A DNA stretch of 64,000 nt from assembly GCF_018446385.1 (NCBI RefSeq), contig NC_055990.1, positions 22,811,558-22,875,557 of the forward strand, read 5' to 3'. The translations under genes and the position numbers were made by a program. How positions within the stretch are numbered: position 1 is the stretch's first letter; the number at the start of each line of letters is the position of its first letter. This DNA comes from Zingiber officinale. Its lineage: Eukaryota; Streptophyta; Magnoliopsida; Zingiberales; Zingiberaceae. This document shows positions 35,301 through 50,300 of this stretch, piece by piece. The notes beneath the pieces are model-generated. The model made no database searches. It saw nothing but the letters and a program-made list of their open reading frames with translations, and was not told the origin of the DNA.

Positions 35301-38300
35301 CTTATGGTGACTGGTTACGTGAAAAAATGCGCAATATGAAACCAGGGAACTTCCTTTCTTCTGTTATCATGGATAATGAAACAACCTTGAGACATCAGCA
35401 GTAAGGATCTATCACCTTTTACCTAATTTTCTGTTATGTATGCACTTCATAATGTAAGTCTGGGAAGCGTTAATTATTGAAATGCGGGCTTAGTTTAACA
35501 AAATCAGAATGTTTGCTCTTTAAACTTTCGCCTTGTGTTGCAGCATTTCTGGCAACCACCCAACTTAGTTGTAGTAACTTGACATTGCCTCTCAGCTGCA
35601 TATTTTATATTCGTCAAGATGGTTGTCCTTGATGATTTCCAAGGTTTTCCATGTATAAATTACAGATTGTGGAATTATTTTTATTGTGATTTGTGCAAGG
35701 TTTAAAATATTTTTCTGGCTCAAAGTTTCAATCATTGACTGAAATATTATAGGTTTAATACCTTGTCATGCCAACACTTAGCACACTTGCATTCTTCAAA
35801 GTGTACTGAGATCAACTTAAAGGTGCTGCAAGACTATATTCTTTCCACTTAACTTGTTTTCCTCCAAATATAACCTTATCACAATTAAAAAGTCTATTTA
35901 ATTAAAATTTTAGAGCATCAAGTGCAAACATATAATAAGCATTTTGACTATTGATATTACCGTATTAATAACTACATGAGTATTGTGTATTGGATGAGAG
36001 CATAAGCTTTTTAAAATCCTAGAGATCAATCATAATTTTTTGAGATTTAGATGAGATAATGCTCTTAGAACATTTGATATTAAAATTGGTTTCTCGGCAT
36101 GTCTATAAATATATCCTGGTTAATTAGTGGTAATGAGACTTGAACTAACACAATTAAAACTAAATATAGACTCATACAAAATTTGAACTCATCTCAATTT
36201 CTTCTAATTTTAGCATCACTCCTTTGTTGCTATTAGTGCTTCTCCTCTCCCCCGGCCCCTTTCCTGTTCTTTTTAGTGTACCTAGATCATGTTTGTTAGA
36301 ATTCCATTATGGTTGGTATGATGGTTTCACTTGTAGCGTTGGACCAGTATACATGGTAATATGGTAAAACATTTTCACTGTTAACATTATAACATAATTA
36401 AACCAAAACACTGAACATTTATTGAAACAAATTGTTGAAGCCAGAGCGCTTCATGCCCTTAGTACCACATGATCTGGCATTTTGGTAAATGCATGGTTTT
36501 AAATGTCATTTGATGTCAATAAGCATGACTGAAGTGATGTTAATACTAAGACGTGTAAATGCACCTGTGCTACTCATGTTGACATGATTTTCATCGCTTG
36601 CAACCAAGACAAGACACGTCTGAACCTGTTTCACAGCAGGTTTTTTATGGTGCTTACCAAGAATGTGCTTTCTTGGTTAGTATAGTTTGGAAATAGCTGT
36701 TACTGCACCCATAACTCATCTTTGATTTGATTCCTTCTGGTGATCCAAGGTTGGAGTACTAGAAGGAGAGTGGATGAGAAGAGAGAGTGGGGAAGAGACA
36801 ATAAGATTCTACTCATGATTCATGCCTCAATTTCATCTACTGGTCATGAAAAATTGAAGTGGAAGGGACAAGGAGATGCACCAATCAGAGCACTCTTGTT
36901 GCAAAGAAATTGAGATGAATCTCCTTCAGTTTTAATTGAGACAATTGAAGTCTTCCTATATCCTATGTTTTAGGACCATTATTTAATATGAATCTACATA
37001 TATTGAGAAATGAATTCCTATATCCTGTCTTAGGACCATTATTTAATATGAACCTTAGAAATTATCAAATTAATCCTACTAGGTTACTACAAGAACTAAT
37101 CCTCCCATCCAATACTCAATACTCATTTTGGTTTTAGGAAGCTATAATCATTACTCAAAATGCTTTTATATTTTTGATAATTTATTGCTTCAGAATAATC
37201 CAATTAATTTTATAATTAGTATAGGCTTAGAGGTATAAGTGATGAGGATTATAGGGTTAAAATTGAGTTGATCACAGAATACTTTGAAGTGTATCGAGAG
37301 TCATCTCAGCACTGTATTGAAGTTGTTTGCAGTTGAAAGACTAAGGGCATGTTTGGTTCAGGGATATCACTGATAACCAAGGTTATCCGCTCACGGTAAG
37401 CTAGGATGCCCGTGTTTGGTATGAGGTTTTTCTAGATTTCAAAGTTTTTCTCGATTTCGAAACGTTAGCAAACATCATCAATCTCGGCATCGAACCTGGA
37501 ATAAGAAAACCATGGGTCACCCAAGGTTTTTCTCGATTTCCGAGGTTATGCAATTTTTTTTTTCCGAAGTTACCCTCGGAAGGATCAGAGCCGTCGAGCG
37601 AGCTGTGCGGTGCTGGATCGGCAACAGGATGGTGCGGAGATGGCAACAAGCAGATCGCCGTGAAGCTTCATGTGGCGTGCGGAGGAGCGGTGGCCGGAGG
37701 TGGCAGCGACAGGAGGGAGCAGTGGGCGGTGCTGGATCAGCAACGGGGTGGTGTGGAGGTGGCAACATGCAGCGGCAGCAGCGGAACATTCCTTCACGTG
37801 TGCAGATTGCCGCGAAGCTTCCTGTGGTGGCCGGAGGTGGCAGCAGGCAGCGGCTGCAGCGCAACATTCCTTTACGCGTGCAGATTGCCGTGAAGCTTCC
37901 TGTGGTGGCCAGAGGTGGCAGCAGCTACACTGGGCTGTGGAGGTGGCAGCAGCGGCACTGGGTGGCGGAGGTGGCAGCAGCGTGCAGCGGTGGGCAGCGG
38001 CGGTAGCGCAGTGGCAGGCGTCAAGATGTGTCAGGCGGTGGGCGGCGGCAGCGGAGGAAATATGACGATGTTTTTTTTTTTTTTTTTAACTTAGGTATTT
38101 GATTAAAACTTTGGCTAATTAAATCAATCAACTCCTAGCTATAGTTGGAATAAATTAAATAGACAATCTAAATCCCAATAAAATTATCTAAAAAATTCTA
38201 AAATAATAAAAAAAATTATCCAATTTTATTTATTTATATATATCACTATTAATAATAGTATTATCATTATTAAACCAAGGATAATAAGGTAAAGTTATGT

Positions 38301-41300
38301 TTTATTCCTATAACCAAGGTTATGTGATTGCTAGCCAAGGTTATGTATGATAATTTAAACCAAACGCACCCTTAAAGTTTAGCATGAAACAGTTTTTTAA
38401 ACTGTGAAATGATGTGTAATAAATTCAAATGAGGATGAATAGCTCCATTGTGAAATCAAATTGGATAAGGATAAATTTGTTAAGATTGGATGGTTAGCAT
38501 AGATTTTGTTAAACTAGTAACATTTTGTAACCGACTGTACTAGTTAATAACTACCTTATGTAGATTATAACGTATGTGAGATCCATGATATCAAATGTGT
38601 TTTATAATCTCGTTCCACACTGAGATATGGGTGCTAACAAGATGGCTCCTGTACCTATTGATTTACCTCAAAGCTGTGTTGGTTCCAGTCATTTATCAGA
38701 ATGGTTTTCTCCCCGCTTTGAGCAGTATTGAATGATATTTTAAACTATGGTACCAAGTTATTAAAAATCCATTTTCTTGCACAGCAGTTTTTTTTTTTAA
38801 TTCTTAATTTTGAATTTTGAATATTTTCATCTTTTATTCTAATATAAATATTTCCATAGGAAATTATGGATCTATGCTATAATTCTGATATATGATGATT
38901 ATGGTAAGAGATGTTTTATTTGTTTTTTTTTCAAAATGTTGTTCCTTGCTTTCTGTTTGGATCAGGGCATTTGGCTATTCAAGTGAAGATGTCCAAATGG
39001 TCATTGAAACAATGGCTTCACAAGGAAAGGAGCCAACATTTTGCATGGGAGATGACATTCCATTGGCAGTATTATCTCGGAAGCCACATATGCTTTTTGA
39101 CTACTTCAAACAACGCTTTGCTCAGGTTGGTTGGTCTAAGTTGTAAGTTTGGTGTAAATGTAATGTGATTATCTTTCTTATTTGGGAAATTAGTTATAAA
39201 GTAGCAAGTTATTCATGCATCTCCAACATGGCATTTTATGATTTGTTTATTACATATTTCTATTAAGTGATCACATACCTTTAACTTGATAAATATTTAA
39301 AATCTTTTGAAATTTTATTTATTGAAAACTGAATTATTTATCCCTTTAAATCATTTTAAAAACCCAAAATTGACATCACAAATCAATTTCATTCATTTTT
39401 GATCCTTTTAGATCATATATATTGTTATGGTTAAACATTTTGTTTCGTGAGATTTATGTTATTTTCAGAGATATTATATTGAGGTATTAGATTCTAGATA
39501 CTGCATTATACTCATTTCTTAGAAAAATTTAATATCGTTCAATATCATCAATTTCTCTTAGAGAAGTTGCTTTATATTTATACTGATAGATCCCTTGTCT
39601 TATCTTTTTCTTGGAAGTATGCAAATTGAGATAAGGCCCTCTCTCACAGAGTCACAGTCAACTTCTCTTCGCACTAAAATAGTTAGAAAATTATTGTGAG
39701 ATCCAAGTTGAGTCCTTTTGGAGAGTTGTGGACCAATAAAAGGGATTTGTAAATGTCAAGAGATCAAGGCAACTGATTTATTAATTTTCTAGGATCAACT
39801 AGGGGTGTAAACGAATTGAATCGAGCCGAATATGCAGAAAAATCTAAGGCTCGAATTCAGCTCAAAATAGGTATATTCGAGTTCAAGCTCGATTCGAAGT
39901 TTGAAAAATTCAAATTTTTGGTTCGAGTTCGGTTCGAATTAGGGCTCAGGTTCGAGTTCGGCTCGAAAGATTTGAATATGTTCGCGAACTATTCGAATTA
40001 TTGCTTGAAAATAGGTACTCAAAAGACTCAAAATTTATTTATTTAATATATATTTAACTTATATTAAAAAAATATTAAGGCTTGTGAATTATTGAACAAT
40101 ATAATTTGGGCTCGAGTTCGGCTCGAAAAAAAGTTCGAACATGTTCGAGTTCGGCTCCAATTCGATAAATTCGAATATGAATCAAATATTTTTTGAGCGG
40201 GCTCAAAAAGCTCGCAAGCGGGCTCGATTCGTTTGCACCCCTAGGATCAACTGTTGACCAAATACTAAATAATTTGCTGATGTAATCCTATGAACCCCTT
40301 AATTTCTCCACAATCTACATATGAGCCTAAAATTAAGTGCCATAAGCTATGTGCTTCAACTCAGGCTGCTTCAGCTTATGCATTTCATATCTAGGTATAG
40401 GTTCTATTTGGTGCTTTTGTATTAGTTTTAGCCAGTGTCAAATGAATTATTATGTTTAATAAGAAATTAGAAATTTCTGCAGAAAATTCAGACTAATGAG
40501 ACTGTGAGTCTTCTCATTCATGTTCTTCTGTTTTACACATTCGTAAATTTTGAGCTACGTAATGCTCATATTGCTGAATTTTGAGATGGATGACATTTGA
40601 TCCTTGGTTACTAAATTACTTATGTTTCCAAGTAGACATTTATTCAAATTTAATTAAGCCTGCAAACAATCCTTTTTAATGAACATTTTATATTAGGAAT
40701 TTCAGCATACAACAACAACTACCAAGCCTTTTCCCACTAGGTGGGGTCGGCTGTATGAATCCTTTTACGCCATTGAGCCCTATCTCCTATTATATCATCA
40801 GCTATATTTAAATAAATTTTATCTTGTTTTATTGTTGCTAACCAAGTCTTTTTTGGTCGTCCTCTTCCTCGTTTGATATGCATGTTTATCAGAGTTTCAC
40901 ATCGCTTAACTGGAGCATTTATTGGTCTTCTAAGTACATGTCCGTACCATCTTAAACGTGTCTCTCAGAGTTTGTCCTCAATAGATGCAACTCCAACTTT
41001 CTCTCTAATGTTCTCATTCCTTATTTTGTCCATCTTCGTATGCTCACACATCCACCTTAATATCCTCATCTCTGCAACTCTCATCTTATGCTCATGTGCT
41101 CGAGTCATAGCCCTCTGTGTAGAGTGTAAACATTCATCTTGAAGTTCCATCCACTGCATGTTATCTAAACATGATTAGATCCTAGATTATGCTTAACATT
41201 CGTTTTTTCTTCAACACCTAAAATATATTAGGCACTCTCACAAACAAGCTTTGTAAACTGTTTTATGCCATGTAAAATGGTGACTATCCTTCTACATTAA

Positions 41301-44300
41301 TTTAGTCTGTAGAATACTTGCATCATTCCCATTTTCCATATGTTGAATTTCTGTCATCTGAACTCCTATCAACACAAATTCAGATGATTGTTTTGTTTTG
41401 ACTAGTTCAGTTTGATGTGTCCTCATCCCTGTTTTCTTCTTCATACATTGACTTCAAATTTATGTTGATTCAGTAGCTGTTTTTCCTTCTTTGTATGTTG
41501 CTGATCATGGTCGTCTCCACAGGTCACAAATCCTGCAATTGATCCACTTAGAGAAGGCCTAGTGATGTCTCTTGAGGTCAATCTTGGCAAGCGTAGAAAC
41601 ATTTTAGAAGTTGGTCCAGAAAATGCATCTCAGGTCTGTGTTATTGATTCATCTTTTGTAAACTTTGTAAGCTATTTGGAATTTATTAATACGTCTTTTC
41701 CAGGTTATTTTGTCAAATCCTGTTCTGAATGAAGGAGAACTTGATTCACTGATGAAGGACCCAAATTTAAATGCTCAAGTATTGTCCACATATTTTGATA
41801 TTCGAAAAGGTTTGGATGGTTCAATGGAGAAAACATTGCAGAAGCTCTGTGAAGAAGCTGATGAAGCAGTTCGGGATGGTTGCCAACTTCTTGTTCTTTC
41901 TGACCGTTCAGAGGAGCTGGTGAGTATTTGGCTACTGCATCTTTCTTCTTTGTTAACATAAGTCTTAGGTTATTACATTAATTCTTTCAATAAACAAGCA
42001 TGAAATAAAATGTTTTATTGTATCTTATTGTTTCAATATCTAAAGGTGTTCTATATCTTTGATCTCATGTGTTCCTAATCATACCACAATGAAATGGATA
42101 AGTACATAAATAAATTTGCCAAACCATTCTCTTGGAGATTGTTTCAATCTATAAAAGACTTCTTTAATTTGCACACAACAGGAGCAACAAACTTAGGTTA
42201 CTCCATGTGACCTCCACCTCCAGATTACCATAGAAGAAAACATACTCGATACTTAATTGATGTAGAGTCCACTAAAAGATGTAGAGTCCACTAAATTACA
42301 ACTGCTATTGTAAGGAAGAAGCAAACTAATGCAAGCTTAGTCACTAGTGGCAATGTGGTCCATCCCATATGCTTTTTCCTTCACCATTTATTGAGCTTCA
42401 AATTTGTCAATAGAGCCATCAAAAGATATCTTAATAGTAACACAACCATTTGAAGCCAATAGTAGACTTACCAAAGGAAGGAGTGCCAAGGTTCTTGTAT
42501 TCTTAGAATGTAATGTAGTCATCTGATTGTTATTGTCTGTCTTGACTTTGAATAAATAGAACTTCTGGGATAATCTGAGGAGTCATTACAGAATCTAAAG
42601 CAGAGATAAAAGAATACTGTGGAGACGAGCAAGCATAAAATATGTAACGATAAAGAGGATGTATAATTGTTGCACTTTCAGCTACTCTTTGGGAAATACG
42701 AAGGTCATTGTCTGAGGTAGTATCCAGATCCAAAGAAGTTTATGGTTGGGCAGTGGAGTCTGCCAAAGCAGCTACAACTTGCTCAGTACGTGGTTGTCTG
42801 ATGTTTGTCTATACTAGTTGAGTCTCTGGTATCATTTGCTCTTTAGTAAAGGATGGTTGAATAGATGAAGCACACATAAAAGAAGATGGTGGAATATACT
42901 AAGTAGTAGGCATAAGAAACATCTGAGCTTGTTTCATGTATGGTAGGAGGGATGAAGTATATTAGCAGAAACAAGAGCTGGATGTTAACTTATGACGATA
43001 ACAAAAATAGTCTTTCCCATATTTAGAACACCCAAGAAAATACACAATAAATTGGGGTGAAATAACATCATCCCAAAATTGCAAGCGAACCAAGCAACAA
43101 GGTTCTTGCTGTCTCAATTGAATGCCCACTCTTCCTTTTTACATTACCATCCTATTATGCGTATGGAAATTAGATGACTGATGAAGAATACCCTAACTAG
43201 AGAAGAAAGATTGAAAGACACTTAAGAAGTATTCTTTAGCATTGTCATTTCTAAGTACAATAGTAGGGATTCCAAATTAAAGACAATGGGGAAAGCTTCA
43301 AAACTTTCTTCTTTTTCAAAAAAGTCATGCATGACTAATCAACAACGAAGGTTCTTTTCTAAGTACAATAGTAGGGATTCCAAATTAAAGACAATGGGGA
43401 AAGCTTCAAAACTTTCTTCTTTTTCAAAAAAGTCATGCATGACTAATCAACAACGAAGGTTCTAAAGTACTTAAAAAGCAAGTTTTGAAGGGATGGCTAG
43501 GGTCCCAATTATCAATATGGACTAAAGAAAAAGGTGCAAAAGTATGGTCATGGACATCGTAGAAGTGACAATCAGACATGCTCTCCTAAATGACACTGCA
43601 CACATTCAAGAACATGTTTGATTGAGCAAGTTAAGAACTGTCTTTTGGAACTTTTTTTACAGACATAGATGCCTCAGACAACTGTGGGTTTGAAGTGGAG
43701 AAATATTGGTCACTAGACTAGATGTATGTATAGTCATTGTCAGTTTATATATTTCTTCAAATTCGTGAATCTTGAATGTTTACAAGTCAACATTAAAGGT
43801 TACTGAGAATTTAGCAACTCAGTAAGTTTTTCCTTACAGTACATTTGGAGGAAATTTAGGCAATTGAGAACTGATGAAAGTGGTATAGATGCTGTAGGAT
43901 CTGAGCAACACCCTTGACAGATGAGAGGGGCCTATCTACTAGAGTGACATGAATAGGATGAGATGTTGGTGTAAGGCCGGACAAGAGAGACAACTCTTGA
44001 ATTTGTCATCCAAGTGTTGGACTTAGATACATGTGTCATACAAGAACTAGAGACATTGTCTTCATGGACTAAAAATGTCAAGAGAGTGAGATTATGCACT
44101 CTGAAATGCACCACTGAAGGTGATTATACTTCTCAGTTGGTATATCAATAGTAGAGAGCTGCCATGAATATCTTCTTGACTGTAGTTATTATTCTTGACA
44201 CAAATTGAATACACAGCACTCACACTACTAATATTTTTCTTGTTTTTGCTTTTGGGTGAGGTTAACTCCACCTATGATGAATAAACTCCGCGATGGCCGG

Positions 44301-47300
44301 CCCTAAGCCTGGATAAAAGAAGAGAGTTGCGTTATTTTGTCGGTCAATGTCAAACAAAGGCAAATGTTTTGTCTGGATCCATCCAACTGTTATTTGTTGT
44401 GCGAGGTTCAAATTGGTTTGGGTGCACCATCCTCTCCTACTCTTAACCGAACCTTCCACATGCAATTCTAACAGAAAATTCTGCCATACCCTTGTTCACA
44501 CACATTAAATAAATAATACCATCAGTGTGAAAATATGGATGATAGATGTGAAAATCTCATTATCAATTACTTTGATACATAGATCAATAAGAGCTAAAAT
44601 TGACAGTTTAGTTGGGTTGGAATGTTTACTGATAGACTACTACCTGATTTACTAGAAAAGAGCAGCACAAACAAATTACCATCAAGAATATTACCAACTC
44701 ACAACATGCATATTAACTCATTTCATTTCATCCCATGTTTAGAAGGTCTATGACAATTTAGGATCATGATGAAAGCACAAGTTAAATCTACAAGTGCCTA
44801 GGACCGAATTGTATGACATGACAAAACTTGATAGTTGAAGTTCCTTATTCTTAACGGTCAATTAGATCCAAACTTATTCTTTAACTTTTAGCTGATAGGA
44901 ATATTTGGACTTGTATGTCATGACAATCACTAACAAGCACAATTTGCCTAAATGAAGCTTGTTGGAGCCCCTTTGAAATTCTAGCAAAGTGTCCAATTCA
45001 ACTTAGAGTGATTATTTGAGCCACATGTTGAAAATGACATGATCTTTGGATTGAAATAAAACTTGTTCCCTTGTGATTTAAGGATTAATTGTACATCGTG
45101 GATAAAATTTTAAAGACTGGTCATTACTGTCAGAAAATATAGATGCTAGTTTGTGCAATCTACAAATGCATTGTGAGGGTAAGAACCTGCACTTAATCAT
45201 ATTGGTTAATGTTCATATATATAGAATCAAATGTTTCAAGTTGTTTGCATTTGATTCACTGAAGATGTCTATGGTAAGGTGGTATAGATGGAACAAAATA
45301 TTTCCAGGTTCTCTACATTCAAGTGCACATTCCCTAAGAATGAAAATACACTACCATAGTTTCAAATGTGGTAGACAAATCGACACCGCTGCTCCTGTAT
45401 TCTTTGTCTAATTAGATGCGAACTCCCATGTTGTCACATAGAATTTAAATAAGTACAGAAATTGCTAACTTTATCCCAACTGAAGGCCATGACATTTGAT
45501 GTTTTTATTGTCGCAATAAGTGTCTAGTCTTAAAATGTCAACATCGAGTATTAGGCTTGTAGCCATTGAACTCAAACATAGAGATTCTGAGAATCCATAT
45601 GGCAAACAAGTGGTTAAACCTTTAAACGAACCACTAGAAGAGGGGGAAGATAAACAAGAAATAATGAGACTTCATGTGGTATGTATTTCATCTACACCGA
45701 CACTAGATAATATGTGTATGTGTGTGCGCACACATGCATGTGTGCATGTTTGTGTGTGTATTATTGAAAAAATAGGTATAAAAATCCATAAGCACTCACA
45801 TTTTGGTGAAGGCGGTTTTTGAACCCAAGACCTTTGACAATAAACCCTCACCATTCTTGGTAGTTGGCACCCTCAACAGTAGATGATATATGGAAACACA
45901 ATAATGTTTCTGATAGATTGTGAGGCATAGATATAAAATATGCAAGATTGTCTTAGATTGTGGAAATTGTTTGAATGTAATCCCCCCAACACAAGAAATA
46001 ACTCCCATTTAAGTCTCTCTTACCCATATAAAGATGCTGGTGCAAATCTCTTCAAACCTCTTTATTAGTCAAAGAGGTGTTTAATCCCCTCCAAATCTGA
46101 GACCACAGCATAAATGTAGTTTATTTTGTGTCTAACACAGCATTCTGAAACTGATATTTGCCATTAACCTTTCCTTTTTCTTTTCCTTATAATTTTGAAT
46201 AGATACCTACTCGTCCTGCCATTCCTATACTGTTAGCTGTTGGTGCTGTCCACCAACATCTGATTCAAAATGGGTTGAGGATGTCCGCTTCAATTGTTGC
46301 TGATACTGCACAATGTTTCAGCACCCATCATTTTGCATGTCTAGTTGGATATGGAGCAAGGTATGATTCATCTTGTTAGTCATGCATATGTTCTTGTGTA
46401 AAACTTCATACTTACAATCTGTTCTGCTATCCAGATTGTTCAGTTTCTTAAGTTATTTCAATGAGGCTTGCATTCTTTTATTTTATACCACTTGAAGTCT
46501 GTGAGCTAGAAATCAATGGACATCATGATGAATATCCATATGTGATCCAATTACATGCTGCCCTACTGTATCTTCCCCTTTGGCCAGTCATATCAACATG
46601 TCAGGGTGCGCCAATCTGAGGATTTGCTAGCTGTTGATTGTTTTAAGCATGGAGCCACTATTATCATTATAAACCATAGGTTTTTGGATCCATTCATTGA
46701 CTACTATATTGATAATTGGACTCGATCAGAATCTTGTGATTGTATTTCCTACTGCCTGCAGTTTGGTAATCTTTGATGGACTCTCACTACTTGTTGATCA
46801 TTGATTCTAATTTTTTTTACTCCTAAGCATAATTTTCAGTCAATACAATACAAATTTTAGTAAGAAGTGGGGCATGTGCGAGTGTCTCTATTGTTCAATG
46901 CATCATATACAACAATTTTCACATTGAAGTTGCACAAGTCTGATGGGAGTAATATTATATGACTAACAACGCTCTCTTTTTTTCAACTAAGCCTATCACT
47001 TCTCCCATATGATGCTGCGGAACCAAACCATTTAGTGTTTTACTATTTGATACTCCTTTATATTGGAATGAGTTAAAAATGTTTTGACGTTTTCTTGTGG
47101 GGGATAAAGAAATATAATTTAGCTTTTAAGGTTTATCCTTTGTAGTAATCATATGTCTCAGATAATGATGATAACTTGGGGTATCAACATGATGATCTCT
47201 CAAGGTGGGTTTGTATTATTGAACCATAGCAATTTTGTAGCTTGCTATACTGTTGAAAAGATCTGGGATGATGTGATTAAAAATAAAAAATCTATTAATT

Positions 47301-50300
47301 AAGTTGTGATGTACTGTTATTGTGTCCTACCATCATCATCAAGTTTGTCGTAACTATTTAATGTCTGCTAAATAAACCTTATCTCTCCATTGAGCACTAT
47401 GCATGGCTATATTGTTAGAAAATTTCAAATTCTAGGTTGTAGCAACAGAAGTTGTACCAACTATATCATTTTTCATTGTTGTCTCATAAAGTTGTAAATT
47501 CTGGGTATCAAGTTGATACCATTAAAAATGTGCTTCTCAGTGCGATATGCCCCTATTTGGCACTAGAGACGTGTCGCCAATGGAGACTCAGTACCAAAGT
47601 TGTTAACTTGATGCGAACTGGAAAGATGCCTACAGTGACAATAGAGCAAGCACAAAGGAATTTCTGCAAGGTACACATTTATTGCAGCTAGCATACTTAT
47701 TGGGGTAGTGTAAGTTTCATTTTGGACCACATTTAGCTTGGTCAATGGATATAATACGTCTGTGAATTCTCAAGTATCTTTCTTTAAGAATTCTGATTAT
47801 AGCATTTGAAGCAGGTATTGAAATTTGCAAGTTTACATGTTAATTCGAATGATACATTTACACTCAGGTATATCTATGGCTTGTAATCAAGTTGGTCAAA
47901 ACTTCCATAAAGCTTAAACTCGTCATATCCTGTATATAATGTTGTCAAGACAACTCGATATTCACAAGTTTCAAAATCCTTGAATACCTAGACATTGCAA
48001 ACCTCAAATAACTTTGGGCTGCTCATCTTGGAATATGAAATATAAACAATAGTTAAATGTTACTACAAGTTCTGCATCAAATTATTTCAATGTTACGTAG
48101 TTGGGTGAGTGCTCACCCTAACGTCTGAACTATTATTAAAAGGCTATATCGGTATCAGTATCTTGATTGCGCTTATTGGAGAACTAATTATTGTCTTGTT
48201 ACATTCATCTAGGGTAAACCTACAGTGCACGTACACACGTAACCTTGATCTGCACAATTACTGCCTGTGTCTCGATCAAGTGCCGCAACACGTCTCGGAA
48301 ATCTAGCATAACGAATTCGGTCCTAGACCGGAACGATGTGATTTCGGTATTGTATCGTGCCGTGCCGATATAATTTCGGTATTTTTTAAATATAAAATAT
48401 ATTAATTAAAAACTAAAATATTTAACATAAATATTTAAAAAATAAACAAGATAAAAAATAATTTTTTTTAAAAAAAGGAAAAGATATGAAAATAGATAAA
48501 TAAATAAATAAAAATTTTATTATAATTTTTAAATTGAAATAAATGAAATATAAAATTAATTAGATAATTTTATTAGGGTTTAATAAAGTCTCTTTAGATT
48601 ATCTCTATCATAGTTAGGAGTTGATTAAAATAATTAACCTAAGTTTAATTAAAAAAATTTGAAATCGTCGAGCGGAACGAGACGTTTCGCCCGTTTCGAC
48701 CATTTCGGCACGACACTTTAAACCATGAGTATGTTTAATATTTCACTCTAGAACCAGGCCTAGTTGACTTGTTGGAACAAAATGTTTTTGGTGCTGATCA
48801 ATGTCCCTTGTGTCAGTACTGTCAATCAACACTTATTATAAGAATATGATTATGGAGTACTGGAGAAGGGACAAGAATAAGAGTAAGAGGAAAAGGAAAG
48901 ACAAATAAGAAGATTAGGAAGACTTAGCTGCTACTTAAACAATACACAAACCAGACGCAAACTTCCTGATGCCCTCAAAAAATCTTACGTTTATAAAAAC
49001 AAATTGATACAATTTAATAAATAGGCATGTAAAATTCAATTTGACATTTTATTCTTTTTAGCTAACTCAGTATTAGTTTTCACGGCCTTTAAAAGACCAG
49101 ATTATCGTGAGTCTTATAAAAGAGGCTCCTTTTAATAAATATTTTAGCACTACAATACTCTTCTCTCTTGCATGAGATCATAGATCAAGGCACTCAGCTG
49201 TGTGAGCTGACTAAGACTAGCAATACTAGGATTCGACAAAACCCTTTCCTGTACCCATTTTGGAATGACACAGCATGGGGGCAATTGAGAAAAATGAGCC
49301 TGTTGGTTTCATCAGATGAATTGAGCAGATGAACAATGGAAGTGAGGGATGGAAGTAAACAAGGAAGAGAAAAAATGTGTAAGAAGAAAAGGGGAAGTAG
49401 TGAAGGCGTTACTCTTGTTTCCATATCTCCAAGGAAGAAGATTCTGGTGATTGCTGCTTGAACTTAAGAATGTGAGGGGATTTGGTGGAGATCTTTTTCT
49501 CATAAAAGAAGGGGAGAACATCTACTGCTCGGAGATGCCAAAGATGGCTAGCTCTCATAGAAAGTAATTAGAAGAGGAGAGTTTGCGAGGGGAGGAATTG
49601 CAATATTGATAAAAGAATGAGACAAGATCTCGAGTAAAAGCATACTTCTAAGGCAAGGCTGTGAGGACCGAGATCCAACCTAGGAATAGATCCGAGTGTA
49701 GGTTTGAATGATTCTAAATTTTTTTGTTAAAACATTTTTGAAGCATGGTCGACAAGTTAAGACATGTATTATTAGCTTTGGATATATAATATTAATATGA
49801 AAATTTTAAACAGTTGATTCTAATAGATGAAGTATTATTAAAATTATTGGTATCTATGTGTATTCAAAATACAATATAATTCTTAAGGTGTTCCATCTTT
49901 ATATAGCAAGTCGCAGCTTCTATAAGAAAATTTATAATTAAAATTGATGTCAATGCCAATAGTTAAAACATATTCTTTGGATATATAATATTAAATGAAA
50001 ATTTTAAACAGTTCATTCTAATAGATGAAGTATAATTAAAATTATTGATATACTATGTGTATTCAAAATACAATATAATTCTTAAGGTGGTCTATCTTTA
50101 TATAGCAAGTAGCAGCTTCTATAAGATAATTTATTATTAAAATTGACGGCAATACCAATAGTTAAAAGTTAAAAAATATTCTAGTCTAGGTAGTGGGGTC
50201 TGAGATCCTACCTAGGAACAATTAGGACATGTTGGATCAGGAATGTAACATCCTAACCCAATTGAAATCTTATTTTGGTTTTGGAATCTAGATATTGTCT

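Noticed and set aside
37401..38065. Frames up to 164 codons in intron 9
   Set aside because: Generated by the GC-rich 77-bp tandem repeat; no conserved domain seen.
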